Shown here: piece after piece, positions 11,901 to 25,504 of the stretch
How positions within the stretch are numbered: position 1 is the first letter of the stretch
How the letters are laid out: every line of letters starts with the position of its first letter
Assembly (NCBI RefSeq): GCF_033115175.1
Contig: NC_084827.1
Location: 181,642,388-181,706,387 of the forward strand
DNA length: 64,000 nucleotides
Reading direction: 5' to 3'
Origin: Lepus europaeus
Lineage: Eukaryota > Chordata > Mammalia > Lagomorpha > Leporidae
The notes under the pieces: generated by a model
Databases searched by the model: none
Told to the model about the DNA's origin: nothing
Seen by the model: only the letters and a program-made list of their open reading frames with translations
Program-made: the position numbers and the translations under genes

Positions 11901-14900
11901 CAGGAGCTTAGCCGATCCAAAGCCAGGAGCCAGGAGCTTCTTCCCAGTTTCCCATGCGGGTACAGGGGCCCAAAGACCTGGGCCATCTTCCACTGCTTTC
12001 CCAGGCCACAGCAGAGAGCTGGGTCGGAAATGGAGCAGCCGGGACTCGAACCGGTGCCCATATGGGATGCCGGCATCACAGGCGGAGGATTAACCTACTG
12101 CACCACAACACTGGCCCCAAAGCATACACTTTAAAATGTGTGCTTCCGAGTGCCATCTGTCACTGACTAGGCACAGAATTAATGATACTCCAGTTGAAAT
12201 GAGCAACCCCAGCACGCAGACTCTGGTTATTACAGATTAGCCCAAGGGACAGGCACTTGGTCTAGCAGGTGAGATTTTCTACATCAGGGTACTCTGGGTT
12301 GATACTCAGGTTTGGCTCCTCACTGCAGCTTCCTACTAATGCGTGCCCTGGAGATAGCAGGTGATCATGTAGTTGGGTTCCTGCCACCCACATGGGAGAC
12401 CTGGATTGCACTCCTGGCTGCTGGCTTCAGCACCCCAGCCAACACAGGCATTTGAGAATGAACCAGCAAATGACAATGCTGTCTCGCTCTCTCTGCCTGT
12501 CAAATAAACAAATACACACACAAACACACACACACACGATTAACCCAAACATGAAAAGGTCACTGGACTAGCCTGAAGAAGCTTCCACTGGCCACATCTT
12601 GGATAATGTGGGCAGCAGGCCGGCGCCACGGCTCAATAGGCTAATCCTCCGCCTGCGGCGCCGGCACCCAGGGTTCTAGTCCCAGTTGGGGTGCCAGATT
12701 CTGTCCTGGTTGCTCCTCTTCCAGTCCAGCTCTCTGCTATGGCCCGGGAGTGCAGTGGAGGATGGCTCAGGTGCTTGGGCCCTGCACCCCATGGGAGACC
12801 AGGAAGAAGCACCTGGCTCCTGCCATCGGATCAGCGCGGTGCACCGGCCGCGGCGGCCATTGGAAAGTGAATCAACGGCAAAAGGAAGACCTTTCTCTCT
12901 GTCTCTCTCTCTCTCACTGTCCACTCTGCCTGTCAAAAGAAAAAAAATGTGGGCAGCAGAAAACACCACAGTGCTGTGATTGGAATCAGCCATGTGGGGC
13001 CAGCGCCGTGGTGTAGCAAGTTCAGCCTCTACCTGCAATGCCTGCATCCCATATGGGCGCCAGTTCAAGACCCAGCTGCTCCACCTCTGGTCCAGCTCCC
13101 TGCTAATGTGCCTGGGAAAGCAGTGGAAGATGGCCCCGTGCATGGACCCCCGCAGGGACACTGGAGACCTGGAAGAAGCTCCTGGCTCCCGGTTTTGGAT
13201 CGGCACAGCTCTGGCCATTGTGGCCATTTGGAGAGTGAACCAGGGATGAAAAAATCAATCTCTCTCTCTCCCTCCTCCTCCTTGTCTCTGTAACTTTGCC
13301 TTTCAAATAAATAAAAAATAAATGTTTAAAAAAACAAACAGAGTCAGCTCAGCATACTGAGTACATGAAGCCCACTCGTCCACAGTGACTCTCGGGGTAA
13401 GGAAACAAGGGGAGAAGCAGAGGGTAAGGGCGAACTCCGGTCTCCACAACAGAGGACATTTTACTTTGCAAACTACAGCTTTTTCAGAAGTACCGTGTTT
13501 ACCCCTATCAGGGAGGGAGGAGAACAGGAAAACCCTCCTTTGTCATCCCTAATGAAGCAAGGAGCACGAATGGAAACAACGTGCCCAGGTAGCACAGTGC
13601 ACTCCCACATGACCTACTCTCGCACAGGGAGACACGAAGCCACCCATGTGCTGGGACTCCTGCGCCCGGTGGTGATGTCACCTGCACCTACACAAGCTGG
13701 GGTCTCAAGTGTACAGTGTCAGGGCGGGCACTGTGAGGCAGTGGGCTAAGCTTCTGTCCGTGGTGCCAGCATCCCATACAGGCGCCGGTCCTAGTCCCGG
13801 CTGCTCCTCTTCCGATCCAGCTCTCTGCCGTGGCCTGGGAAAGCAGTGGAGGAGGGCCCTAGTGCTTGGGCCCTGCACCCATGTAGGAGACCTGAAGGAG
13901 GCTCCTGGTTCCGTTGTGACCATTTGGGGAGTGAACCAGCGGATGGAACCTTTCTCTGTTTCTCCCTCTGTCTGTAATTCTCTCTCTCAAAGAAATCAAT
14001 CTTATATATATAGAAAAGTATATAGCATCTCCCATAAAACTTTCTTTTTTTTTGACAGGCAGAGTGGACAGTGAGAGAGAGACAGAGAGAAAGGTCTTCC
14101 TTTGCCGTTGGTTAACCCTCCAATGGCCGCTGTGGCCGGCGCACTGCGCTGATCTGAAACCAAGAGCCAGGTGCTTCTCCTGGTCTCCCATGCGGGTGCA
14201 GGGCCAAAGCACTTGGGCCATCCTCCACTGCCCTCCCGGGCCACAGCAGAGAGCTGGCCTGGAAGAGGGGCAACTGGGACAGAATCCGGCGCCCCGACCG
14301 GGACTAGAACCCGGTGTACTGGCGCCGCAAGGCGGAGGATTAGCTTATTGAGCCGCGGCACCAGCCCTCCCATAGAACTTTTACTAAAAACATTTAATCT
14401 TAATCTACAGAAGGCTTTACATCTAGCTTCTAGTCTACAGGAAACAACTGAAAAATGGCACCATGAAGAAACACAAATTCACAACTGGAGAGACTCTACC
14501 ACTGCTGGCCGAGGCCAACACACTGCAAAGTCTAGCAAGAGGCCGGCGCCGTGGCTTAACAGGCTAATCCTCCACCTTGCGGCGCCGGCACACCGGGTTC
14601 TAATCCCGGTTGGGGCGCTGGACTCTCCCAGTTGCCTATCTTACAGGCCAGCTCTCTGCTGTGGCCCGGGAGTGCAGTGGAGGATGGCCCAAGTCCTTGG
14701 GCCCTGCACCCGCATGGGAGACCAGGAGAAGCACCTGGCTCCTTGCTTCGGATCAGCGAGATGCGCCGGCAGCAGCGGCTATTGGAGGGTGAACCAACGG
14801 CAAAAAGGAAGACCTTTCTCTCTGTCTCTCTCTCTCACTATCCACTCTGCCTGTCAAAAAAAAGTCTAGCAAGAAACAGAGCCCAAGGTTGGGTGCTGCC

Positions 14901-15887
14901 TGAGGGTGACTGGGAACAAAGACGGTCCGGACAGGTGGGGAGATAGGCACACGGACAGGATGTCAACACCCTAACCTAGGGTGTCAGACAGGATATCAAC
15001 AACCTAACCTAGAGTGTCAGACAGGATATCGACAACCTAATGCAGCCTAGGGAAACAGTTCAGTCTCAGGTGACAACGTGGTCACTGATCACGTTGTCTG
15101 TCCTTACCCTCGTATTTAGGGTGTTACGTCATCACGTCTGCTACTACCTTTCAAACAGTGCAGCCTGACACACACACCCAAAGTAAGCTGTGGGATGCAG
15201 AATCTGGGTGGTAGGTATGAAAATGTTTGTTTTACAGTTCTAAGGTTTTTCTTTGTGTTTGAAAACCTCACTAACAGGGCAGCAGGGAGCAGGTCACAGG
15301 GACAGAGATCCACACCCATCTCTGAAATGTAATGATTTACACCCAGGCCCGCACTGTCCCAGGCCACTGAACACCCTTCCAGATTACGTGGGGAATGAGG
15401 AAAGCAACGGAACTGCACGGCCACTGGCCTTCCCTGCAGCCACAGAACTGCCACATCAAACTACTTCTGGGGAATCTGGCGACGGCAGAACCTTGCAGCT
15501 TCAGGGCAGGAGTGATGCAGTCCCATCAGGTCACATCCTCGGGCAGTCACTTCCACAGCAGTCACAGTGCAGCCAGGGGCCAGCGCTGTGGTGCAGCAGG
15601 TAAAGCCGGCATCCCACATGGGCGCCGGTTCGCGTTTCGGCTGCTCCACTTCCAATCCAGCTCTCTGCCGTGTCCTGGGAAAGCAGGGGAAGATGGCCCA
15701 CGGCCTTGGGCCCCTGCAACCACGTGGGAGACCAGGAAGAAGCTCCTGGCTCCTGGCTTTCAATTGGCACAGCTCCAGCCGTTGCAGACAGTTGGGGAGT
15801 GAAATATGGATGGAGGACCTCTTTCCCTCTCTCTCTCTGCCTCTCTTTTTCTCTCTCTGTGTAACTCTGACTTTCAAATAAATAAAT

Positions 15888-15919
<32 letters not shown>

Positions 15920-16866
15920 CTACAGATCCCTCTCCTTAAAAAAAAAAAAAATGCAGCAAACAGCACTGCCCGTGACTGACAGCAGGCCCAGTTCAGCACT
16001 ACTCATGTCAACTGCAGTGACAGGGACCGAAACCCCCTCTCCCTACTCCTGGAGCTCAGCCACCCTCCAGAAGGCTCCCTGCACCACGGCCGCACTTGGC
16101 CTGGAGTGGTGACACAGACCTCCCCAGACAAGCACACAGATGGGGCTGTGGGGGGACACAGATCCGGGCAGCCTCACTGAGAAGACTTCTGTCTCGACTC
16201 CAGCAGAACATAGGACCCTGATGGTCTAACTGCACAGCAAACCAGAAAACTCGTCCAGCCACATTCATAGCTCGACATCCTTGAACTGCAAGTCCCCTCC
16301 AGCATGGAGAAGACCAAACCTTTCTTCCTCTGCCTTAGAAACGGCAGACGACAGACCAAAGCAGAACCACGGGCTTCCGAGACTAGAGAGAGGACCGATG
16401 GAACTGCTGCAGGCAGAGCCCGGTGAGACGTGCCCTCTGAGCCACTCCTGGGGAGTCCAAATGCCTGTCTTAACCACTTCAGATTTCCTCTTTGGAAAAT
16501 TCACCTAAGACTTACTTGTGTGACAAGTGATAGTATTTAAGAACTTCCGGGCCGGCGCCATGGCTCAATAGGCTAATCCTCCGCCTAGCAGCACCGGCAC
16601 CCAGGGTTCTAGTCCCGGTCGGGGCACCGGATTCTGTCCCGGTCGCTCCTCTCCCTGTCCAGCTCTCTGCTGTGGCCTGGGAGTGCAGTGGAGGATGGCC
16701 CAGGTGTTTGGGCCCTGCACCCGCATGGGAGACGAGGGGAAGCACCTGGCTCCTGCTTCGATCAGCGCGGTGCGCCGGCCGCAGCGGCCATTGGAGGGTG
16801 AACCAACGGCAAAGGAAGACCTTTCTCTCTGTCTCTCTCTCTCTCACTGTCCACTCTGCCTGTCAA

Positions 16867-16902
<36 letters not shown>

Positions 16903-19900
16903 TCCTAGGCACAGAGAAAATGTTGCAAATGGTGAACGTGAACTTGAACGGGATGGTCCGTTGGCAGAGTTAAGAGGCCTGTTTCTCGTCCTGTAGTGGT
17001 CACCACCCACACACCACTGTTACGTGTCAGGTGGAGTCTCAGAGCACTGTGCCGCCCAGCACAGCCCACTGCGCCCAGGGCCACGTCCACGCTGTAGTGC
17101 CACTGCCCTCGGACCAGGGTTACCTGACATTCCCTCCAGCCTTCTGTATTCTCATTCGTTCTTCATACTGGGTGGGGTTATGCTCCTTGCTGAGGCTTAA
17201 GGCTGCATGTTTCTGACTCTCCTCGTTGTAACGACACAGGATGGCCTGGGGGTGCAGATGACAACACTCTTAGGGAACGAAGGAGCCCGGCACCCACGTT
17301 ACCAGCTGAAGACATATTTTAATAGTGCTGCATATTCAGCTCAGAACATAAGTTCTGGGGAGCACGCATCAAAGAAATATGAAACAGCAAAGCAGTGTCA
17401 CAGAATGGGGGGAGACCTGGTTTAGGTCTCAACGCTGGCCCACACTGGACACACGGGCTGGACGCCACAGCAAATCACCCAGCCTGAGACAGGCAAGGGA
17501 AGCACTCAGCGCGTGCCAGGCTTCTCCTGCCTTGCGTCCTCCAGAGACACAGTCTGGCCGCGTGTTTGTCGTGCGGCCCTCCATGGCAGTACCCGCGTGA
17601 GTCCCCATCCCCTCCAGGTTCACCGGTTGTTTCACAGAGCACCTGAGGCCAGGACGGAAGTCACACCGCAGTCAGGGCTGAAACCCGAGTCTGATTCCAA
17701 AGCCTGGTGGGCAGTCACCTGCTCCGGCGCCTGAGGCGGCAGGGAGGCTGGCCGTGCCACAGTGACACGGAGAGGCGAGGGCTGCGTCACCCCATGGGAC
17801 ACAAGCGTCTGGCCCTGGCCCTCGGCCCTGTGGCTGGGCCCTGTGGAAGACCAGCACCTCACCTAGTCCTGTCCTAGACCAGCACCTCACCTAGTCCTGT
17901 CCTAGACCAGCACCTCACCTAGTCCTGTCCTAGACCAGCTTTCAGGCTGAGAGCACACTGCTTTCGCGAGCTGGGGTTTACCAGTGCTCACGCGTTACTG
18001 CCGGGTCAGAGAAACGCAGTTGATAGTTAAGCTACCTGCGTGCTCAGTCAATTCTGACCCACAGGAAGCCATGGCGGGGAAAACAGACGGAAGAAAGGAT
18101 GCGGGCTGCAGAGCAGAGCCTGCTGGAGGGCAGGCAGTCCTGCCAGAGCGCAGGACTCACTGTGCGCCAGCACCCTCGGCAGTTACAGCCAGAGCGTGTG
18201 CAACATAGCCTTACCCACCCAGCACTTGCTAAGGTCCCCATGGAACACGCTGCCATTCACATACCCGGCTGTCTCCAAGGTTGGCGATGTACAGGATGTT
18301 GTCCACAGCCAGGACACACGTGGCAGTGGACCCGTCCTTCCAGGCAGGCTTCCTGGGGGAAGCACAGCAGAAACACAGTCAGAGACAGGCAGGCCCTGAA
18401 GACTGGTCTCCAGGGCTGCAGGCGCAGACTGTCTCCTAGACACTGCTTCCTTCCCATTGTAGGCTGTGATGGCTGTTAAGAGCTCAGCGGGTGCCAGCAA
18501 ACACTCGTGTCAACCATCTCAGAACAGCTGGTGAGCCCCCCCCCTCCCCCCCCGCCATGCTCTCCTACCTCCTGAGCTCTACTCACTGGCTCGAAGCTTG
18601 TTTAAGGAACTCTTCATCAGTATGCTTAAACGTGTCCAAGAGGCATCTCTTCACGGTCTTCTCCACACTGATCACATCTCCTGTTTGGGTGGGGGTGAAA
18701 GACAACAAGCTCTCAGGGAGGGAGGAGCACACCCCTCCCACTGTCAGCCCCTTTCTCTATTTTTGCACATCAACTGACTCCTAAGGGTGAGTAAGACCAA
18801 TCTCTGTTTCCTCATCTACAAGACAATGCCATTCGAACTTGGTTTGTCTTAGATGCCCAAGTACAATGCCCACAATTCACGTGACACAAGAAATGCTATC
18901 TTAGGGGCCTGTGAAACGGCACAGCGGCTACAGCCTCTACCTGCGACGCAGACATCCCACATGGGCGCCCGTTCGTGTCCGGCTGCTCCACTTTCGGTTT
19001 AGCTGCCTCTAATGGCCTGGGAAAGCAGTGGAGGATGGCCCAGGTGTTTGGGTCCCAGCTACCCTCACGGGACACCTGGAAGATCACCTGGTTCAGCACT
19101 GGCTGTTGCAGCCACCTGGGGAATGAGCCAGCAGATGGAAAAGTCTTCTATTTCTCTGTCTTTCCCTCACTCTCTACAATTCTTTCAAGTAAATAAATAA
19201 AAGAAATGCCGCCCTAGGTCACACCCACACAGTTGCCACACATACAGGGGCCTCAGTGTCCACTCCTCTCAGCCCAGGGTTTTGTAGGTGGCATCAAGGA
19301 CTCCTGGACAAGGACAAAACTACACATCCGGCTGATTCAGTCAGCCAAACAGCCAGACCCAAGCCGCCCATTAGCTGATTTAATTCTCAGTCTCACCTTT
19401 AGGAAATTTCCTGATTAAGTTCTGATGCAGATTCTGTGCAGCAAATTTTGAGGCTCGAATTCCTCCGTGTCCATCAAACACAGCGAAATATGAAACCCGG
19501 GTGCTGGAAAGCAAAGACCACACTGCCCTTCAGCACTCAGACCTCGCCGGAACCGGAGCCCAGCAGGAGGGCGTCGCACACCCACGGAAAAAAGGATTTG
19601 ACGCTGAGACACACGCTCCAGCGACGTTCACAATATTTTAAATTAAACATTAAAAACACACAGATTTCAAAATACAAGCTGCTAACTTGTATTTTACTGA
19701 CAATGAAATCGAAATACAGAACTTTTCCCTATTTTAAGTAAGATTTAGTTTAAACATTTAATATTTAATTTTAAACAAATAAACAGCTATTAACCCAAGA
19801 CAGTAAATAATATAAGAACAGGGGGAAATGCCAAAATTATTACGCAAATAAACTTGGGACTAATAGCTGTCTTTGAAAGCCTATCTTACCGTCCTATTAC

Positions 19901-22900
19901 TGTTCCCCTTGCAAGTTTTGCCAAAACCCACACATATGGAACAAAAGGCATCAGTTTCAAGAAGAAAAGAACAAAAGTGCCAATGAGAAATGACATTTAT
20001 TCTATATTGTCTTCTTCCAAACTTTCTGATTCTCCTTTGCAATTTAGGGCCATCGTGAGCCATGAGGGAATACACTGTGCAGTTTATAACCAATAACTGT
20101 TACTTTCAGCTTAGTACAACAAACTTCACAAAGATGGCAGAAAAACAATGGAACTAAATGGTGTCCCCTCCAAAAACTGAAACCCACACATTGGAATTTT
20201 CCCAATTCTTCATGTATTATGAAAAAAAGAATTACTGGCACCAAAATGAACTCTCACTTTCCGAAGTGCACTGGTACTGCTAGGTACGGCGCAGTGTTGT
20301 TTAGGCATGACAAGTGTTCTCAGCTACATGTACCCAAAGGCTCTGCACCCCCAGGCTTCCCAGGGGTCCCTCTCCCACTGCACAGCAGTCAAAGGCACAC
20401 GACGTCCTGAGCAATGGTGGCCTCACAGGTGCAGGCGTGTGCGCAGTCTGTGGCAGCCATCGCCTGTGCAGCATCACACTTAGGCCACATCCACTGGACA
20501 ACAGCACCGTACACTGTGTGTCAGGGGCCAACGGGTCTAACTTACGGAGTGATGCACAGGTTAGGTAATGAGTATCACGTAGTCACAGTATGTACTACAT
20601 AAGTAACCAAGTATGTTAACAGCCAGCTTAACCTTCGACCTTCTGACTTCTCCACGCCTCGAGCCTGCCCAGAGGCTTCGGTTTGTACGGCTGCTGGACA
20701 CATCTCACCGTCCCTCTTCCCGGCACCATTTCTGCTTTTTGCTCTTTCTGTGTCCGGACTACTGGCGCTAGCTCCAGTGACTGCCAGACTTGAACCGGTG
20801 GCTTCTAATCCTACCTTCCAGGTCGCAGGAGAACAGTCTCTGCCAGAGCTGTTCTGGGACAGCGAGCAGTGACACACACTGAGGACTCGTGCTGCGGGGT
20901 CACTTCCTGTTCGGCACGATTTCTAACTGCAGCCACTACCGACAGCTGTGGCGGAGCTGCCCTGGGCTTGAAGGCTGTAATCAGATGCCAGTGGCAGCCT
21001 CCTCCCCTCACGTGACAACAAAAACGTTCCCCAGACACGGATAAAATGCCTCCCAGGGGACACAGTCAACCCCATCCGAGAACCACTGACGCAGAACAAG
21101 CAACGCCAAGTGCTGTCCGTCGCTGTCTAAACTCGAACTACGTAGTCCAGAACAGCACTCGGACAGAGGAGCGGACGCCGCCAGGCTTGCAGGAGCACGT
21201 GCACTCACATGAGGGATGACAGAGGTCTGCACTCCTCGGTGATGTCATTCAGGATGACGTGGGCGTCCTGCATCTCCTCCCTCTCACCCTTCCGCTCGGC
21301 CACATAGCCCTTCAGACCGAAGATCACCGACGAGGCTAAGGAAACAGAACAACAACCAAAAAAAACAATACAAAACTGTGCCCGGCCCTCCGGGAGTCCT
21401 AGTCCCAGAGCAAGTGAGAGGGAGCTACGGCTGAGTTACTCGGCAATGTCTGAGTGCTGTTGGACAGGCCAGACTCTATGAGGCTGGACCCAGGGACCAC
21501 ACAAGAGGGAAGCCAGAGACACAGAACAGCTCCCTCTGACTTGGCACAAGCCAAAGCACCAGGGCAAGAAGTGTGCCCCTCCCAGGGAGGAGCTCAAGTC
21601 AGAAAAGGACCACATGCAAATCTAGTGCTGTGACAATCTCACAAGGACAGAAAAGTCTTGAGCAAGTACAAGCCCGGGGAGTCTGCGCTCGTGCCCCTGT
21701 GGACCCTGGAAACGACCACTTCCACGCCGGAGGCTGGGAATGAACAAATGATAGGATCTGCTGCCTGTAACTCAACAGAGACAGGACAGAGGATCACTGC
21801 CCACCGAGAACTCTCCACGCTTCCACTGTGTTCTCATTTTCTGACACCGAGAGCCACAGAGGGTACAAAGGAGCCCTCTGTGAAGCGCTGAGCCCCGGGG
21901 AGCGATACGCAAGCTTCACGCTCATCCCCGCGAGCCACGGCGTGCCCCGTGCGACCTGCACCTCCTGCTGAGGTACTCAGCGGCAAGGGACAAGGCAGTC
22001 TGGCGCAATAAATGAAAATCCACAACTGATTCTCTGTCCTTGATCCCTTTTTCTTCCTTACACATCTTCAAAAGTCACAAAACTGACCCCAAACTTCCGC
22101 TGCTTCCCCGGCGGCAGCTCTCGCAGGAGGCCGCCTGGGGCGGAGTCACAGACGCGGGTGCCAGCCAGCAGGTGTGAACAAGACCGGGTGGCACAGGCTG
22201 AGGGACTCAGCTGCCCCTGAAGACAGCTAGGACGACTCCTGTCTCCTGACCGGGGAAAGACGCAGGCCTCCTATCTGAGCAAAGGCCGGGGGCATGCACA
22301 AGGAGGCAGGGGAGAGAGGAAGCGCAGGCAGTCCTGGGCGTCTGCAGGGGCCCTGCCCACTGCCGAGGCTGGCAGGACAGGGCGTGGTCTAACTGGAAAG
22401 CGGGGCTTAGTTTTGCTCTGGGTCCTTTAAACTGCGGAGTCTAGTACATTTGTTTTCAAATTGTCTGAAAACCTTTACAAACTTTCTTTTCCACAAGCTC
22501 TTCACTGCCGTTCTCTTCCTCGGAGGTCTTCCGCTTTGCTCCCTTCCCGTCACTCCTCCCCGACTGGGACACGGATGTGGCAAGGGAACCTGGAATGAAG
22601 GCAGACGGACACCCAGCTGCAGACTGTCGGAAAGTCCTTGCCGGCTCCCGCAGACAGAACGGCATCTCAAGCAGTAACTGGAAACAGACACGGTCAGGCT
22701 AGGACCCAACATGGGGCTGGCGGGGCGACACAGGCAGGGATCCAGCCCCATCAGACTGACTCTGAAAGCGCCTGTGAACGAGGCCTCCCAGTGATACACA
22801 CACACACATATTGTTGGTCGGCAGCACACGGGCGAGACTGTACCTCCGCAGGTTCTTACTGATACATGGGGACGCAAACTGACACACCTGGAGAAGTTCA

Positions 22901-25466
22901 GAAACGCTCCAATGCCCCCAAAGGCGCCCGTGGAAGCAGGCGTCAGCTTTAAGGACTGCTCCCATCCTGAACATCACTAGGCCGCTGCAGGTGTCCCTCT
23001 CGCAGGGGAGGCTGTGCCCTCGGAGCCGAGCCAAGGCAGCGGCAGTGTGTGCGCCACGAGAAAAGGACCGAAGGCTGTGCCTGCAGCACCTGGGGTCTTC
23101 CCAGGACACAGGTGAGAACACTGTCCCCTCAGAGACACCTTGTGTGGAAAGGACGTGTCCCAGTACCTGCCCCACCAAGTGTCTAACAGCTCCCCGTCCC
23201 TCCACTGGCTGCCACATATCTGAGTGCCCAGGAAGAAACCAGCCTTGCTTGGATGGCTGGTCCCCTGCCATCCCCGCCGGCGGCCACACCACACACTCGC
23301 CCTGGCTCGCACTGCGGCCCCCTGTGCATCGGGACCCAGGTCTGGCGCGGAGCCCTTCGTCCGGGGAAACAGGGTGCTGCCAGAAAGGGGGCTGCCCTCT
23401 CGCCGTCACGCAATGCACGTTCGTGGGGAGCCTGGCGCTAAAGCATTCGTAGGCGACCTGTGTGGGCCGGGGCTTCCTACTCGAAAAAAAGAAAGAAAAG
23501 AAACCAGCCCTGCCCTCAGGAAGATGTAGGCGGCCATGTAACACACACTCACGGGGAAAGGTCACAAGGTTTCCAACAGACTCTGCACAGCCTCTCCCTC
23601 AGCTGCCGTCTGGGGTCCAGGCGGCCCAATGTTTGTGGAGGTAAATTCCTTTCTTTGAATCCAAAAGAAATCTTAGAGTTTTGCTGCTGACTTCCAAGCA
23701 AATTACACTGCAAAGAATGCAGGCCGAAAATGAAACAGGTTCTTTAGCGGGACTTATTTTATGGCCTATAACATAGTAAATTTTTTTTTTTTTGACAGGC
23801 AGAGTGGACAGTGAGAGAGAGACAGAGAGAAAGGTCTTCCTTTTGCCGTTGGTTCACCCTCCAATGGCCGCTGCGGCTGGCGCACCGCGCTGATCCAAAG
23901 GCAGGAGCCAGGTGCTTCTCCTGGTCTCCCATGCGGGTGCAGGGCCCAAGCACTTGGGCCATCCTCCACTGCACTCCCTGGCTACAGCAGAGAGCTGGCC
24001 TGGAAGAGGGGCAACCGGGACAGGATCGGTGCCCCGACCGGGACTAGAACCCGGTGTGCCGGCGCCGCAAGGTGGAGGATTAGCCTAGTGAGCCGCGGCG
24101 CCGGCAACATAGTAAATTTTTATAAATGGTTCTTGTCTGTTAAAAACGTGTCATTTTTCTCAAGAAATATAAAACAGTGAATGCAAGATTCTCTCTATAT
24201 ACACCCCTCAAAATCAAGCTTGTTAATAGCAGATGTAAATCTTCTAAATCACTAGTGTGTGGCTTAGTTGTCCTATGGGCAACTGACAGCTGCGCTGAAT
24301 CTTCATTTCTTTCATCAAACCGATTAAGGGCTTTGTTTGCGCATATCAAGTTTCATTATAATTAAGAGTCTTACTTTTTTTTTTTTGATTCATTTATTTT
24401 TGCAGAGGGGAAGAAAGAGGTCTTCCATGTGCTGCTGCAACGCCCACGGCGGGGCAGGGAGAAGCCAGGAGCCAGGGGCTCCATCTGGGGCTCCCAACGT
24501 GGGCTGCAGTGCCCTAAGCACTTGGGCCACCATCTGCTGTCTCCCACAACCCCAGCACATTAGCAGGAAGCAGGATGGGAAGCAAAGGAGCCAGAACATT
24601 AAGCAGCACGAGTCCGCTATGAGATGAGGTTGTCCCGAGCAGCGGCTTCACCAGCTACACCACAACACTTCCTCCTAAGATCACTGCCTTTATTGGGAAG
24701 AGTCCAAGCTAAATTTTGAGTTTCAGAACACTGTAAGTTTTTGCTACAGGTCTATAGTTTTGAGAATTCTTTTTTTTTTTTTTTTAATTTAAGATTTATT
24801 TATTTATTTATTTGAAAGGTAGAGTTAGAGAGAGAAAGGTCTTCCACCTATAGGTTCACTCCCTAAGTGGCAACATCTGGAGCTGAGCCAATCCAAAGCC
24901 AGGAGTCAAGAGCTTCTCCTGGGTCTCCCATGCAGGTGCAGGGGCCCAAGCACTTGAGCCGTCTTCCACTGCTTTCTCAGCCCATAGCAGAGAGCTGGAT
25001 CAGAAAAGGAGCAGCCAGGACATGAACTGGAGCCCAGTGGGGTGCTGGCACCACAGGCAGAGGCTTAGTAGCCCACCACACCACTGTGCTGGCCCCTGAG
25101 AATTCTGAAGTAAAATGACGGATACTATTTCTAAAATACAAGAAGTGTACCAATTTAATCTACACTTTCTAGGCTGATTCCAATGATTTTATGGTAATGA
25201 ATTAAAGAAAAAAACTTGAGGGGTCGGCATTACGGTGTGGGGGTTAAGCTGCCTCCTGTGACGTCAGTATCCCATACGGGCACTAGTTCGGATCTTGACT
25301 GCTCCACTTCTGATCCAGCTCTCTGCTAATGGCCTGGGAAGGGCAACAAAAGATGGTCCAAGTGCTTGGGTCCCTGCCACCGAAGTGGGAGACCTGAAAG
25401 AAGCTCCTAGCTCCCCTGGCCCAGCCCAGGCCATTGTGGCCATCTAGGGAGTGAACCAGCAGATGA

Positions 25467-25504
<38 letters not shown>

